Origin: Paramecium pentaurelia
Taxonomy: Eukaryota; Ciliophora; Oligohymenophorea; Peniculida; Parameciidae
Length of the DNA stretch: 64,000 nucleotides
Assembly: GCA_905183005.1 (NCBI GenBank)
Contig: CAJJDO010000081.1
Coordinates: 254,212-318,211, forward strand
Reading direction: 5' to 3'
In this document: positions 47,005 through 59,707 of the stretch, in pieces
How positions within the stretch are numbered: the first letter of the stretch is position 1
Layout: each line of letters opens with the position of its first letter
Notes under the pieces: generated by a model
Database searches by the model: none
Seen by the model: the letters and a program-made list of their open reading frames with translations, nothing else
Told to the model about the DNA's origin: nothing
Translations under genes and position numbers: made by a program

Positions 47005-47410
47005 ATATTATTATTGTTTATTTGTTATGCATTCTATCATTAAAATAAATATTTAATAATAATTCATTTTAGATATAATAAAATTATTATTAAAAATAAT
47101 ATTAAAATTGATAAACATCAAATATCAAATTGATATTTAATAAATTATAAAAGATTTTAAAGTTTTATAGATATTAAAAAAGCTCTAATTTTCATTAAAT
47201 CATATTTAAATATTAAAAGATTGATTATTATTTTATACAAAATATATAATCTTTTACAAATATATTGTTTGATTTTCAATTTATTTATTCATTCTCCACT
47301 TATTATTAAATAGCATAATTTGGAGAATCATTAATATAATAAAAACGATAGTATATTTTGGAAATAAAAACTTTGAATTTTACTCATAATATTTTATTTC
47401 AATTAATATT
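47005..47410. other. Intergenic gap between convergent genes
   Basis: 406 bp, very AT-rich; I see no gene. TGA-free frames are short and of biased composition. Confidence 0.55.
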
Positions 47411-50400
47411 TCAATTTAGTTTCTATTTTGGAACAAAGTACATAGGTAAATGGTTCTAATTTTATCTTATAAATTCAATGGTACCTTCCTAAAGAAATGA
47501 ATAAAATTAATTTACTTGTATATTTTCCACAATGTCTCTTGTGATGAGTTTTTTAATCTCTTCAAAGAAATTATCATCCATATAACGACCATCTCTAGCA
47601 TATTCTTGTGATTTCTCAAGTACTTGATCAATAAGTTCATTTTTTAACATCTCACTTTTAGTAATATGTCTAAATTCACTAAACCATTCATGATATAGAG
47701 CTATGGCCCAATTTTCAGATAGAAATTCAGACACATTATTAATTAATTTGCCTCTTTAATCCAATTTGTTTAAATATCTTACTGATAATTCTATGAAGTG
47801 AATCAAACTTGGAATGTGAACAGCTTCAGAACCAAAGTAAGTTAGACTTTCAATAAGTCCATTTGGATCAACATCAAATTATAGAAAATGACCTTTTGAA
47901 TTGTTAAAATTATCAGATACTATTGGTTTAGATGGTTATTATTGTAATTGTTTAGGTTTTGAAAAATCATTCTTTTTAATATAATAATAATAAAGTTTGT
48001 AAGGAACTATCCCACCTTATCCAATAGGCATATATAATTATGGTAATTCATCTACTGAATAAGTTTATGATGTTAGATAACTTAAATTTAATTGTTCTAA
48101 AATACATTTACTAAGTTTTTAACCAAGTTCTCTACCATTATACTTATCTAATCTTAGACTCTTACCAACTGAATGATGTTTATATCTTTGAGAAAATTCA
48201 CAAATCTTACCACAAGCAAATATATTTTCTTGAGTAGTTTAAAAATTACTTTTAACAATCAATCTACCATTGTATACTAATCCATTTTCATGAATGATAT
48301 GGAAGATTTCCTTGTCAATATCAATCAAACCACTTGTAATAAAGAATCTTGAATCCAATTATAAGTAATCATATTCACTTGCCTTAAGTTACTCAATTTC
48401 TCTAGCTAGTACTTCTAACTAATTTTCACCTTCCTCCTATTCTCCATACATATCTTTACTCATATTGTTTTCAGAATTATCTTTTAACTCTTAAAGTTCT
48501 TGCTCCTTTCTCTAAATTTCAATTTTTAATTCCTCATAATTGTCTGCCTATTTCCTAAAGATGACTTCCTATAATACATCTTCACTATTTAATCCAAATC
48601 CTTCCTTGCCTACTTTCAATTCATATAGTGTGAATCCTTGATGTATTTTTATGCCTAATTCCTGCATTATAGCAAATACTTTATTTTTAACTTCCTCATT
48701 TTCAAATTAATCTGGATCAAATATCATTTTATCCTCTTATTCAAGTCTTTGTTTATTATTCTCAAATTTAGTTTATTTTTAAAATGTTTTAGGTGGCATA
48801 ACATAATGAATACGGGATGGATGGACACCTCTATTAAGTAATCCATTCATAAATGTAATTGTAGTTAAAGTATTACCATAAATAGTTATATTTTGTGGTT
48901 TTTTCTTTCTGGTTAACAAATCAATATTACTACCTTTGAATCCAGTTCTTTTGAAATGAGAATATAGATATGGATCATCTATACTATACACTCCATTTAT
49001 AAATTATGAATTTTTATAATAGGGAGATTTGGATAAACCAAAACTTATTTTTTCTCTTGATTATAATTCAGTATCAATTAAACCAACAGTAATAATTAGA
49101 TAATCAAAAGGTATAAATGCATTTTTATCAATTTTAATTCTATTTCCCTTTTTATCTAATTTTACCATTTTAGCATCTACTACTTACACTCTAGCATCTA
49201 TCATCAAAGCTCTTAATTCTTCTAAAGTATAATTAGTACTCATTGCTTTTAACATTTCAAATTCATGTTTAACATGCATTGTTATTAAACCTCCAGGAGC
49301 CAATAAAATAATATTAGTAAAATGAATATCCTTTATTGTAAGTAATGATTCTATAAAAGATAATCCAGTATCAGATGCTCCAACAACAACAATACGAGAA
49401 TTATTAGAGATTTTAACATTGGATAATTATTTTTTAGTAAGCATTGCTAAAGAAAAGGGTGATTGAGTTTAATCATATGGATCACGATCATCTAAAATTG
49501 TACCCATTCGTTCTTTTTAATCATTATCAAGTGTCCAATCCCATTTCTATTTTAAAAAATGAGGGAATGCACGACTTCTTACAAAATTAAATTCATGGAA
49601 TATATCAGGTAATAGAGTACGATCATGAATTTCTAACATTATACATGTTTTATCCATCAATCTACAAATTTCTCTTAAAATAAATCTTGTTTATTTAGCA
49701 AATAATGGATTCAATATTCCATGTAATAATCTTGTATGTAAATGTTTAGGATGTTCTTTAATTAGTATATGATCTTGTATACAAAAATGAGATTTCAAAT
49801 ATTATAGATTAACATACTTTTTCATACAATATAATCCAATTATTTCATCTTTGCAATAAACAATAAATGTTTCATTATCATTTACATTTTTAACATCTTT
49901 TTCAATATTATCTTTTCCTAATAAATTTTCTACTAAAAATTGACATTAATTCCATTCATTTTAATTCAACTTTCTTAATTCTATCAAATGAGAATCTAAA
50001 CTATTTCTATGGAATATATAAAGAACATGTTCAAAAGTAGAATGTTTCTTTCTCTATACCTATAGAAAATGTGATAATAGAGTAGTCTCTTAGACTGTAT
50101 ATGGTTATGTTAGAATAAGATATTCTCTATCAGGAAAGAGTTCAAAGGCTCTTTCTACAAAATCAAGTGATCTTGATTCAAATCTTTCATCAATACAAAA
50201 TAGATTGATAACAACAGCATTTTGAGCTGCTTTAGGAACCTCTGGTAATTAATCAATTGATTAAATTTAAGAAACATGTTCATCAAATTAAGTTTAATTT
50301 CTTTAAACATTCTTAGCTTGTTCAAGATTATTAATTTTATTTTATTCTTCTTATATGATTTCTTCTACTTCATTTTATAATGTATTTGATCGAACTAATT

Positions 50401-52390
50401 ATAATCTACACATCATTTAATCATAAATTTTTAATTTTTAAATTGCACCAATGAATTCACTATAAGAAGTCATTTTCTATAATACATCAACAGGTTTAGG
50501 TGCATCATCACCAACTTTCTTAAGATTTGCATCCTTTTTTTTAGCATCCTTTTCTTCTTTTATTTTTTAGATTATCCTATTATCTACTTCTAATTCACCA
50601 AAACATTCTAATATAAATGCCAAATTTTCTCCCATAGGTGCTCCAATATCAAATCCTTTATTTCTTAAAACATCAGGAAATTCAATTAAATCTATATGTC
50701 TACTTGGATCCATTTCTCCATTTTCAGTACAGAATTCCATTATTAACTCTTTAACTCTTGATTCAATTTATTTTCTAAATTATGTTCTAGTTTCAGCTGA
50801 TACAGATGTAAATTTAGTAAAAGCTTATAAAAATGGTCCCAAATCAAAATAAGGAGGTGGTTTGAATATATCTTCATCCTTATCTTCCTTCTTTGCTTTT
50901 TTATTAGTTTTCTTTTGTTATCTCTTTGGTCTTTTGAGAGAAAGTGCTTTTTATTCTTCTTCTTTCTTTTTGGCCCAATCTTTCCAATGACCTTCTCCAT
51001 TCATATATCCTTTTGGTAATCCAAAGAACTCAAGAGCTTCCAATAATACCTGTATAGGTTTAATAGTGAGACATTCTAAATCTTTAAATGAATCAGGATA
51101 TTCCAAAAATAAATCACTTGGTTTAAATACTTAATAATCCTTTAACCATCCATTAATCATATTAGTAACAACCTATTATGTAAGTGTTTTAGCTAAGTCT
51201 TCTTACCCATAATCATCAATTTTTTATTTAATCTCTTAATCTCTATCAAAACAATACTATTGTAAAAAGAGTCTTTGTCCAATGATATGACATTTCATAG
51301 CTTCTTTAGTTAATTCGATATGTTTCTTATAAGTAATAATCTGCTTATTTATTTACTCTTCAAGTGCCAACTAATCCAATCTATTTCTAATGGCTTCCAT
51401 GTATTCAGATTTGTAAAGATTGTCAAACACTTCTAAATCGAAACACTATCCAAGTAGACGATAACTACTTTAGACTAAGCTCTTACTCAATATCACTTGA
51501 AATACTCATTAATCCAACTGCCTTATCTCCAACTTATCCAACAATTGCTTTTCCATCACTTCTATAATTTCTTGCTTATCTTCTAGTTTGATTTTGAGTA
51601 GCAATTAAATCAGCAATAAAAAATTCACCAAATTCTTCAGTATGTACATCTGATTAACGATTAAAGATGGCAGCTAAATCATCATGATCCTCTTCACGTG
51701 CCATTCTTATTTCTAATAATTCAGTTACCATAGAAGATGCTGAATAATATATCTCACAATTCTAATTTACTCCTTACATAAACTATAATAGTGTATTATA
51801 TCTATACTTTCAATTTGAAATCTTGTCTTTTTGGCAGAATTTCAAATAAATTATCTAAAGCAATATCTAATTCTTATTATGTTGCATCATTAGCTTCACT
51901 TCTTCTCAAAAAGAAGATACCATTTACAACATTCAAATAATCATAGACTTTTTGAAAGATTTGTTTAGTGATCTGTAACTGTTGATCTTCAGTCAATTGG
52001 AATCTCTTCTTAGCTAGATCTAGATATAAAAAGATTACCAAGAAAAAAGAATGTCATCCAAAGACAGTTGAATGAACTTACATGAAACCCAATGTCCCAT
52101 CCATCATGAATCCATTATTCCCATAAATTTTCATGTTTAAAATCAACTTATCCTGTTACTCCTTATGGACAATCATCAAATACTGCACTTCCTATAATAT
52201 TATTCTATGAATCAAGAACTGTCACTGACAAATAGGATCTTTCAAATAATGTAAGAATCTTAGGATATGCATAGAGTTATTATAAATCTTCTTCTCCTTC
52301 TTCTTACATCAATTACATTATCTCATCGTAATCATCTAAGTCTGCCTTTCTAATTTACAACTCTTAACCTTATTATTCAGAAAATGACAT
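47411..52390 (-). CDS. CFAP61: CFAP61, radial-spoke/calmodulin-associated axonemal protein
   Basis: The largest gene in the window, about 1,600 aa, with short introns (19 nt and 25 nt near the 5' end were confirmed). CFAP61 (FAP61) belongs to the calmodulin- and spoke-associated complex at the base of radial spoke 3. Seen: an N-terminal GNAT-like domain in two parts, starting MSFSEQQGQELQIRKADLDD, then EIRMARDEDHDDL-like and IFNRQSDVHTEEFGEFF. A Lys/Glu linker with long low-complexity stretches follows, and then an FAD/NAD-type dinucleotide fold: IVVVGASDTGLSFIESLL, with FDYLIITVGL further on. The C-terminus includes ENWAIALYHEWFSEFRHITK. These domains in this order define the family. Not all internal introns were mapped. 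The start lies 15 bp after the stop of the upstream RING-FHA gene. Confidence 0.9.
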
Positions 52391-52405
52391 TAATTAATTT
52401 AATAA

Positions 52406-53443
52406 TCATTTGGAGTAACTGTTGCTTACGTTCTCGAATTCAAACAACGTACGCCCAACCTAAATTTGTACATTCTAAAACTCTTTCAACAATGGCATCG
52501 ATTACTTTAATTTAAGGAGTGTACCAAATTTAGAATTGTTATCTTAAATATAAAATTCTTGATTGTGCTAATTAATATAATTACATCAATTACCAATATT
52601 AATTTACAATGAAATCTACTTACACTAATATCGCATAATCGAATATGATTATCATTTGCTCTTCCAATTTTAAATTATTCAAGTTTTTCCAAATTGAGAA
52701 TATATGTTAATCTTTCCTTTGATTTCATCAATGGTTTCTTCATTTCTAATATTGCATAACTCTAGAATTATCTTTTACTTAATTCTACTAAATCAACCGT
52801 TTGACCATTTAATTATAATTTTCTTTTAAAATTACTACGACATAATTCACATTTCATTAAATCCCAAAGAAATACAATTGCATTACTACTTTCCATATTA
52901 TATTTAGTAATAATCCAATGTTATAAACACTTCAAATGTATCAATGCCATAGTTCCTGAACAATTACATGGTTCAATTTTAGGATCATCTATACTTTCAG
53001 AACCTAATAGACAAATTCTACAACGTTGTTCATCAATACTTTAACTTAAAATTGTTTCTCTTTCATCTAATTTTTTCTCACCTATATCAAAATGAAGTTC
53101 CTTTAATTTTATTTCAACCTTACCTACTCTTATGACATCATTATATTATAATTTTACACCATTATCTTTATATTAAATAGATTTTATAACTAACCAAACA
53201 TTATGATCATCATTTTTTGTTTGCTAACATTTACATTTAAATACTTACTCTTGGTTCAATCCAAAAACAGTTTTGTCTATTTTCAATTCTAATCAATGTT
53301 TTTCCTTATTAAACAGATTGTATTTTTCCACTCGTTTTATCTCTATACAATTTAATAGAAGAATTAATTGTTAGAGATTAAGCTATTCGATTAGTATTTT
53401 CATAATCAAAAAGATCATGAGAATCTTTAATCCAAGTAACCAT
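52406..53443 (-). CDS. RING-CH (RINGv) plus FHA domain protein, probable E3 ubiquitin ligase
   Basis: 328 aa after introns of 25 and 26 nt. Residues 115-185 carry a RING-CH zinc-binding pattern: RCRICLLG, IEPCNCSGTMALIHLKCLQ, WIITKY, and MKCELCR, i.e. C-x2-C, C-x-C, H-x2-C, C-x2-C with His in fourth position, the type that recruits E2 enzymes. Residues 235-310 form an FHA domain: FKIGRANDNHIRL, the SVSRFHCKL motif (S-x-x-H equivalent with Arg and His kept), and DNNSKFGTLLKL (N-SKFGT). FHA domains bind phosphothreonine, so a phospho-dependent ligase is predicted. No membrane helices follow the RING-CH, unlike MARCH proteins. It sits 15 bp upstream of CFAP61. Confidence 0.85.
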
Positions 53444-53666
53444 CTTTATTTAAAGAGAAGTCTGATTATAAACTGGATTTTAAAGTTACTGAAGTTTAAG
53501 TATTCAATTACTTGCAATTACTCAAGAAGTAGAGATTTTCTTTGTAATAGGTCATTGAGTTGAATTGAAGAAAAGTTCTTTTCACCAGTTTATTTACAAC
53601 AATTGCCCATTATTTATTTAAATTAACATGTAATTATTCAATCTAACTATTTTTTACAAAATTAAT

Positions 53667-54030
53667 ATGAATATAAACAAATAAAAGAAGACAATAAATA
53701 CTCCACCTTAATTAATTGGAGGAGCACCTTTTTATTTAGGTCCTCATCATCCTCCTCTACCTGCTGCTAAAACTTTACATTATCCCTTACCTAATGATCG
53801 TCATCTTAAACCAAAGTATATTCAACATTTAAATTAGATTATTAAATATACATATCGAATAGAGTGCTCCAATGATAGTTTTCAGTGATTTGGGTGTAGG
53901 AATAGAAGACATGGGATGGGGAGGTTGGAAAGCTGAGGAAGGTGAATTGGATCCATGGGATGAAGCTTTATTAAATGATGATGTAAAGAAATTAGAAGAG
54001 TTAGACAAATAATCTTAACGATAAGTATGA
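53667..54030 (+). CDS. Small hypothetical protein, Pro/His then Trp/Gly-rich
   Basis: 113 aa after a 22-nt intron near 53819. The N-terminus MNINKQKKTINTPPQLIGG leads into a Pro/His-rich patch (FYLGPHHPPLPAAKTLHYPL). After the intron come SDLGVGIEDMGWGGWKAEE and LDPWDEALLNDDVKKLEE. The Trp/Gly turn and small size recall accessory subunits of mitochondrial complexes, but no match is claimed. Codon use is GC-richer than the background, implying real expression. It is divergent from the RING-FHA gene (223 bp). Confidence 0.6.
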
Positions 54031-54226
54031 TAAAGTAGTGTATTTTATTATATCAATTAAAATTAACTAATATGTTATTGTATTTAATTACTATAATTTG
54101 ATGTAGTTATGCATTAAATTATAGAATATAAGTAATTATATAATAATTATAATTAATTATACTCTATTTCTCTTCTTTAATAAATAAATATAGTATTAAT
54201 TCAATATATAATTAAAATCAGAAATT

Positions 54227-54847
54227 ATGAATATTTAAGAAACCAAAAATATACCTGAAGAAGTATCAAAAGGATTGAGCTTATTAGCTAAAGATCCATT
54301 TACTTAATAAAATTTTGATAAATTATCTAAATGTGTATTTATGAATTTGGCTGGAGAAGAAAATAATACAAAAATATTGGATCAATTAAATACAGAACCT
54401 TTAACTAATGAATTATTCAATTTAATTTTACTATTCACAGTTCAATGTATTAAGTTATAATTAATGGAAATTGAAATCACTACAAATTTATATGATTATG
54501 GATTTGATCAGACTATAGTAGATGGATATATTAAGAAATTTACTTAGTTCAAATAATTTATTAATGATCCTGATAATGCTATAATTGCAGCCAATTTTGA
54601 ATCAAAAATTGGTTTCAATTATTTGGTAGATGTTGATTGGTAATAGGAAATAGTTGTGTCTTCTAAATATGCTAATAAAGTGTATTAGGAAATATATAAA
54701 ATATAATTACACACTAAATCTACAGACACTAAAGATAAGGATATTGTGTTTAAATGCACCTTGCCTCAATTAATTGAAATTAACAATCAATTAGGTATGA
54801 TGGTCAAGAATATAGAATCAAGTTCAGATTTGAAACATCTCAAATGA
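54227..54847 (+). CDS. COMM-domain protein (COMMD family)
   Basis: 206 aa, intronless, usual size for the family. The C-terminal 80 residues match the COMM domain: LVDVDWQQEIVVSSKYANKV, then FKCTLPQLIEINNQLGMMVKNIE, with the invariant Trp of the V-D-W motif and the final helix. The N-terminal helical domain starts MNIQETKNIPEEVSKGL. COMMD proteins form the ring of the Commander/CCC complex that works with retriever in endosomal recycling of membrane proteins. It is tail to tail with the MEK-like kinase and the two coding regions share 8 bp. Confidence 0.85.
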
Positions 54848-56068
54848 TGTATTATAATTTTAAATCATTATTAATGTTAAGCCAACCTTCTAAATATTAT
54901 AGACTCACATCTTCATATTGTTTTATAAAAGGATGTTCCTTTAAATTAATATATTTTATTTAATACCAACAATTCTGCAGCACTTTTTCTTTATCTTGGA
55001 TCCTTTTATAGACATCTGGCTATGAAATCAGCTCCAATTTATGAAAAATCAGGAGGTGATGGAGGAGCTGGTCTAGAGACAATATATTCTTTAATTTCCC
55101 AAAAACCTAACTAATGAGTAGTTTCGTTGGTTCCAGGATGAGGATAAGGGAAAACTCCCCAAGCACATTCAAGTAACGAGAGTCCTAAAGACCAGACATC
55201 TGTATTTGAAGAGTAAGGCTCACACAAAAATCTCTCAGGTGACATATAGGTAACTGTACCAACCCAAGTACATCTCTGATCATAGGTATTTAGTAATTAA
55301 CCACTAACACCAAAATCTGATATTTTAACTTCTCCTTAACTATTTATCAATAAATTGGATGGCTTGATATCTCGATGAATGATTTTCTTTGTTCGATGTA
55401 AATAATCCAAACCTTTAAGAAGTTGATAGGCAATTAATCCTAACATGCCTTCAGGGATTTTTCCTAATCTCTTAATTACATCTTGTAAAGTGCCTTGATT
55501 CATGAATTCTAAAGCGATGGCTACTTAAGCTCCTTCTAGAAAAGCTCCATAACATCTGATAATGTTTGAATGATTGCAACTGACCAAAGTTTCCAGTTCT
55601 AAATTGATTTGTTTAGTAAACTTTTCATCATTTATTATTTGTATTGTCTACTATTTACAATGAATACTTTAAGTGCAACAAGTAAATTAGTGGGTTTATG
55701 TAATGCTTTAATCACTCTTCCACTTGAACCTTAACCCAAATCATCAATAGATATTAAATCCTGTAATTGAATTTGATATCTTTCATTTTAAAATTGATGT
55801 TATTGTTATAGTTTTTTTTTTGGATCTTCTTTTGGTAAGGGTATAAAGAAGCCATCAGCATCTTTCATATGTTATTGCGCTGGAAATCTCTTTAGGATCA
55901 AATAATATATACTATTGGAACAAAGAATTCTTAAGGACTCGATCTAGGGTCAATAATTTTATTAATTAAATCAGCATGAGGTATTTTGATAGTAAGTTCT
56001 TCTTCAATATCAGTATCTTTCCAATTGACTTTTGGTAGAGGTTAAGAAATTTTAATTTTTTTGCTCAT
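54840..56068 (-). CDS. MAP kinase kinase-like (STE7/MEK) protein kinase
   Basis: 385 aa after introns of 23, 20 and 28 nt. Glycine loop GQGSSGRV, catalytic lysine in LLVALK, HRDIKPSNLLI (serine after Pro is typical of STE kinases), DFGVSGQL, an activation loop reaching GTVTYMSPERF, and SLLECAWGVFPY-like hydrophobic helix, all as in MEKs. The activation loop has Thr/Tyr around CTWVGTVTY rather than the textbook S-x-x-x-S/T pair. The N-terminal 90 residues are charged; no D-site is evident. The C-terminus LLEHPFIKQYEDVSL closes the domain. Confidence 0.85.
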
Positions 56069-56155
56069 ATATTTAAACAATAAATTAAGTAATGGAATTA
56101 CTATATTGATAATAAAATCTTTTAATATTGGAAATATATGAAATATATTGATTAT

Positions 56156-57590
56156 TCATTATCTATTATGAATATTAATGGTTGTTCCTTCTATTGAGAA
56201 CACTTTTCTAAGTTTTTTGGCAGGAGATAATTTAAAAGTGGTTTATGATGTTTTTGTCATGATAGTGCTAGATGCTCGATTAAGTTTCTCAAGAGGAGGT
56301 TCAGAAATAATAACACTTTCACATTATTTCTTTAATTTCAATTCAGCTTATTATTATTTTTATTTCTTCCTTCTTTTTTCTGTAAATGTAAGACCTAATT
56401 TAAAGAATTCTATTTTTCTTTAAGAAATGACTAAATTCTATTTTTCCAATATTTCTTTATGTTTAAGTTTCTTTTCTTCAAAATCCATAGTGTCTTGAAT
56501 ATTAGTGACTCTCTTTACACAAGGAGAGAGACGAATCTTTTAATACTTTGGTTTAATCAATAAATCCAATAATTACATTTTGATTGATTGAGTTCTCTTA
56601 ACTTTAGTTTTCTCCTGATGACTTTCAATAAGATTATTTAATCTCTCTAATCTCCAATTAGCTTTTTATTCTATAAATATAAATTAGATTAAAATACATA
56701 ATTATTATCTATATAATTATTTTGATTCAGGATGCCAATCCAACATACGACTTAAAACTTATCTTCCAATTACAAGTATTTCTGCTCTGGCTGATACACA
56801 TTTAGCATTACAAGTATGATAGTCAGCATCATCTCCAAAGAGTGCACCTACATCCAAAGAACTAAGATGATATGTTTAATTATCACGAGTTGAAGTCATC
56901 TCAATTTATCCATCCATTATCAAAAATACTTATACATTCCTTTAACCTTCTTAGTATAAGAACTCTTCCTAATGATATGTTCTGTTCTTGAATTCATAAC
57001 TTAAGGCTCTTAATTCTCCATCTGTCCAACAATTAAAGATTGTTTATTCTTCTAATATTTTAAGTTTCTATAACACTGGTACCGATTTCCCAATAAATTT
57101 TACAAATTATTATTTATCCATACAAACAAACTAACAAAATGTCTTACAAATAATAGTGCATGACACTTATCCATTATCTAACAATGACATATCACCAAAA
57201 TGATCTCCTGGATTTAATTCTTTAAAACTGAAAGCACTAAATAAAGTATCATCTTCATAATTAGGGACAGTTTCCTTTTAATTAATATGACTACCTTACT
57301 TTCTCTTAATCCATCATCATTTAAGCTTTACGATTCTTAGGTTTGTAGCTAACCAATGAAACTTATCCTTATAAGATCATGTAAAACCGCACTCCTTATT
57401 ATCCTTTCCGTATTACTCTCTCTCCTGTTCTACAGTATATTGTGTATAAGAATTCACAAAATTTATTGTATTTCTCGAATCCTTCTTTTGTTATCATGTC
57501 TCTACAGTATTGAAATCGTTGCATCAGTGCACTTACTTGTAAAACTTCAAGTTACGACCGTTATTTGGATCTCATTTAGGTGAGGGACAT
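56156..57590 (-). CDS. Second protein with two cyclic-nucleotide-binding domains
   Basis: About 460-469 aa; a 25-nt intron near 57285 and probably one of 27 nt. CNBD1 shows GERVIRKGQQGVRFYMILQG and later GDHFGDMSLLDNG, the phosphate-binding cassette region with the Glu/Gly arrangement altered. CNBD2 shows DVGALFGDDADYHTCNAKC before VSARAEILVIGR. A Lys/Glu-rich helical C-terminus follows (TMDFEEKKLKHKEILEK). The second cassette has FGDD instead of FGE, so nucleotide affinity is uncertain. The best start is ATG 57590 (MSLTQMRSKQRS). It resembles the gene at 703-2584 in design only. Confidence 0.8.
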
Positions 57591-57856
57591 TACGACTTCA
57601 ACAATGCAATTCTTCCAGGTACATTTTTACGAATCACCCAAAGTAAGAATCGCACCGATTAACGAAATTTAGTTGACATAATTATTTATAATTATAATTA
57701 TTCACTATTGTTATTTAATTAAAACATTAGGTTTCTATTTAAAAGAACTTATCATCTAATTATTGTCATTATACATTGAAATACTTATTTATAATATGTA
57801 CTTTATATCAAACTTGGTCAGAAATTCAGATTTTTTAATTAATTAATAAACTAATT

Positions 57857-59246
57857 ATGCTTCGTCTAGCCTTCAAACAATTATCACGTCAATCTTTCTT
57901 ATAAAAAAAGAAAATCTATGAACTATTATTTGAAAGAGGTTTGAAATTCTTTTATCAAAGTATCAAACTAAAATTTAATATCCTAGATCAATATCGAAAT
58001 GCAATTGATTAATTTGAGTTATGTATGTCAGTATTTGCAGAAGCCAAACAACCAAAACGATGGGAGGATACTAAATTTGAAGATTTGAATTGTAGACATT
58101 ATCCTGAACAATAATAAATTAAAGGTATACATCTATAATTAAGTTTGCTTTTAAGACCTTTGGAATAACTTATTTGAATTAATGGGTAAATGCTATTATA
58201 TTTTGCATCAACAACAGGCATGCACAAAAATGTGTGATTATTGGTAATAATTAAATCCTCTCTGTGCAGGGGCCTTTATTTTAAGAGCATAGGTAACTAG
58301 ATTTTTATATCAATAAGTCTCGGTTTTTATCAGAGTAAGTGACATAGATAGATTGCTAAATGATTTGTAAAGATCTATAATTTGCTCAGTAATTGGATCC
58401 TCTCAATGAAAGTATAGCCAAAGTCTACGATATGGTCTAAATTCAATTATCAAAATTTTAAGAGTATGACAGTGATAAAGAATTGGAAACCGAATAAGAC
58501 ACTTATAAATATAATGTCTAAGAAGAACAATAATTACCTTAAGATTTCATGGCTTAATTTGCATATCAAGATAATGACTAAGAACTTAGTTATGAATTAG
58601 ATCCAAAGAAACCTATCCCTATGGAAGTTTAGGAATTAGGAAGATTTATTGAATCAAGAGGAATGGATATGGTGAAGACCTACTTACAGAATGGCTAGAT
58701 GAAAGAAGCATAAGATTTGAAAGAAAAACTACAAAAAGCACTAATAGCCAAGAAATAATTAGAGAAGATATCTCAATTAGATTTTAATAGGCCTAAGAAA
58801 GTAAAGTTTAAATTTATATAGAAATTATATTAATATGCTCAATAGTTTGGTATAGATTTATTAGATCCATAAGTGCAGAATGAATTTAAGAGAATTTAAG
58901 AATAAAATTTGGAAGACATTCGACAATGGCTCAAGTAGAATTAATGGAATTATATTGATAAAGCAACTCAAATTTAATAATAAGAGAAAGCAAGATAAGA
59001 ATTAGCTAAATTATAGTTTAAAAGAAAAACAATCCCTTAAAAAGTAATTTTAATTTTTTATTAATTTAATTTAAGCATGCTAAACATAAAGTGGTTAAAA
59101 AAGCTTAAATTGGTTTATCTATTCAATAAAACAGTTCAATTTCACCTTTGATTAATTTAAATATATCTACCAAAGAGTTTGAATAAGGCAGTTCTTTATT
59201 GAATAATTAAAGTAATTATGTATATAACTTACATAGCTTAAATTGA
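57857..59246 (+). CDS. TPR-like protein with coiled-coil C-terminus
   Basis: 437 aa after introns of 19, 25 and 32 nt. The N-terminus is basic with a possible mitochondrial-type leader (MLRLAFKQLSRQSFLQKKK). Residues 80-200 hold TPR-like helices arranged like the three-repeat block of FKBP-type co-chaperones: NLFELMGKCYYILHQQQACTK, WQQLNPLCAGAFILRAQSRF, QFAQQLDPLNESIAKV (the x-L-x-P-x-N pattern). The last 200 residues are long charged helices. No FKBP domain is visible. Function unknown. Confidence 0.6.
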
Positions 59247-59707
59247 AAATGAACAAAATTGTAATTTAAATTGTATTATAAACTTTTCTATTTTACTCTT
59301 AGCGACAATTACAATAATATCAACAATTTATTATTCATTCTTAAGATGATCAATTAATATTTAAATTTATAATTTCTTTATATTTCAATATTTTAAATAA
59401 AGAAAGAATAGTTGTTTTAAATAATTAGTTTACTAATTTTAAATAATATATTTGATTATCATAAAACATGATAATTAATTGGAGTTCTATTATGTAAAAT
59501 AGTAAAAGTCAAATTATATAATTTAATAACTAATTATTATTATTTTATTAAACATCTATGGTGTTTAATAACAATAGCACTTCTTTAATACTTTAAATTT
59601 GTGTAACTGTCATTGAAAGATTATTTAGTAAATCTATTATTTTTAATATAATTGTAATTTAAAATAATTCATATTAATTAACCATATTATTATGAATATT
59701 TAAAATA
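59247..59707. other. Intergenic gap between same-strand genes
   Basis: 461 bp, AT-rich. No gene seen. It contains ataaaacatgataattaattg at 59460-59480 with weak dyad symmetry, and no tRNA-like cloverleaf. Confidence 0.5.
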
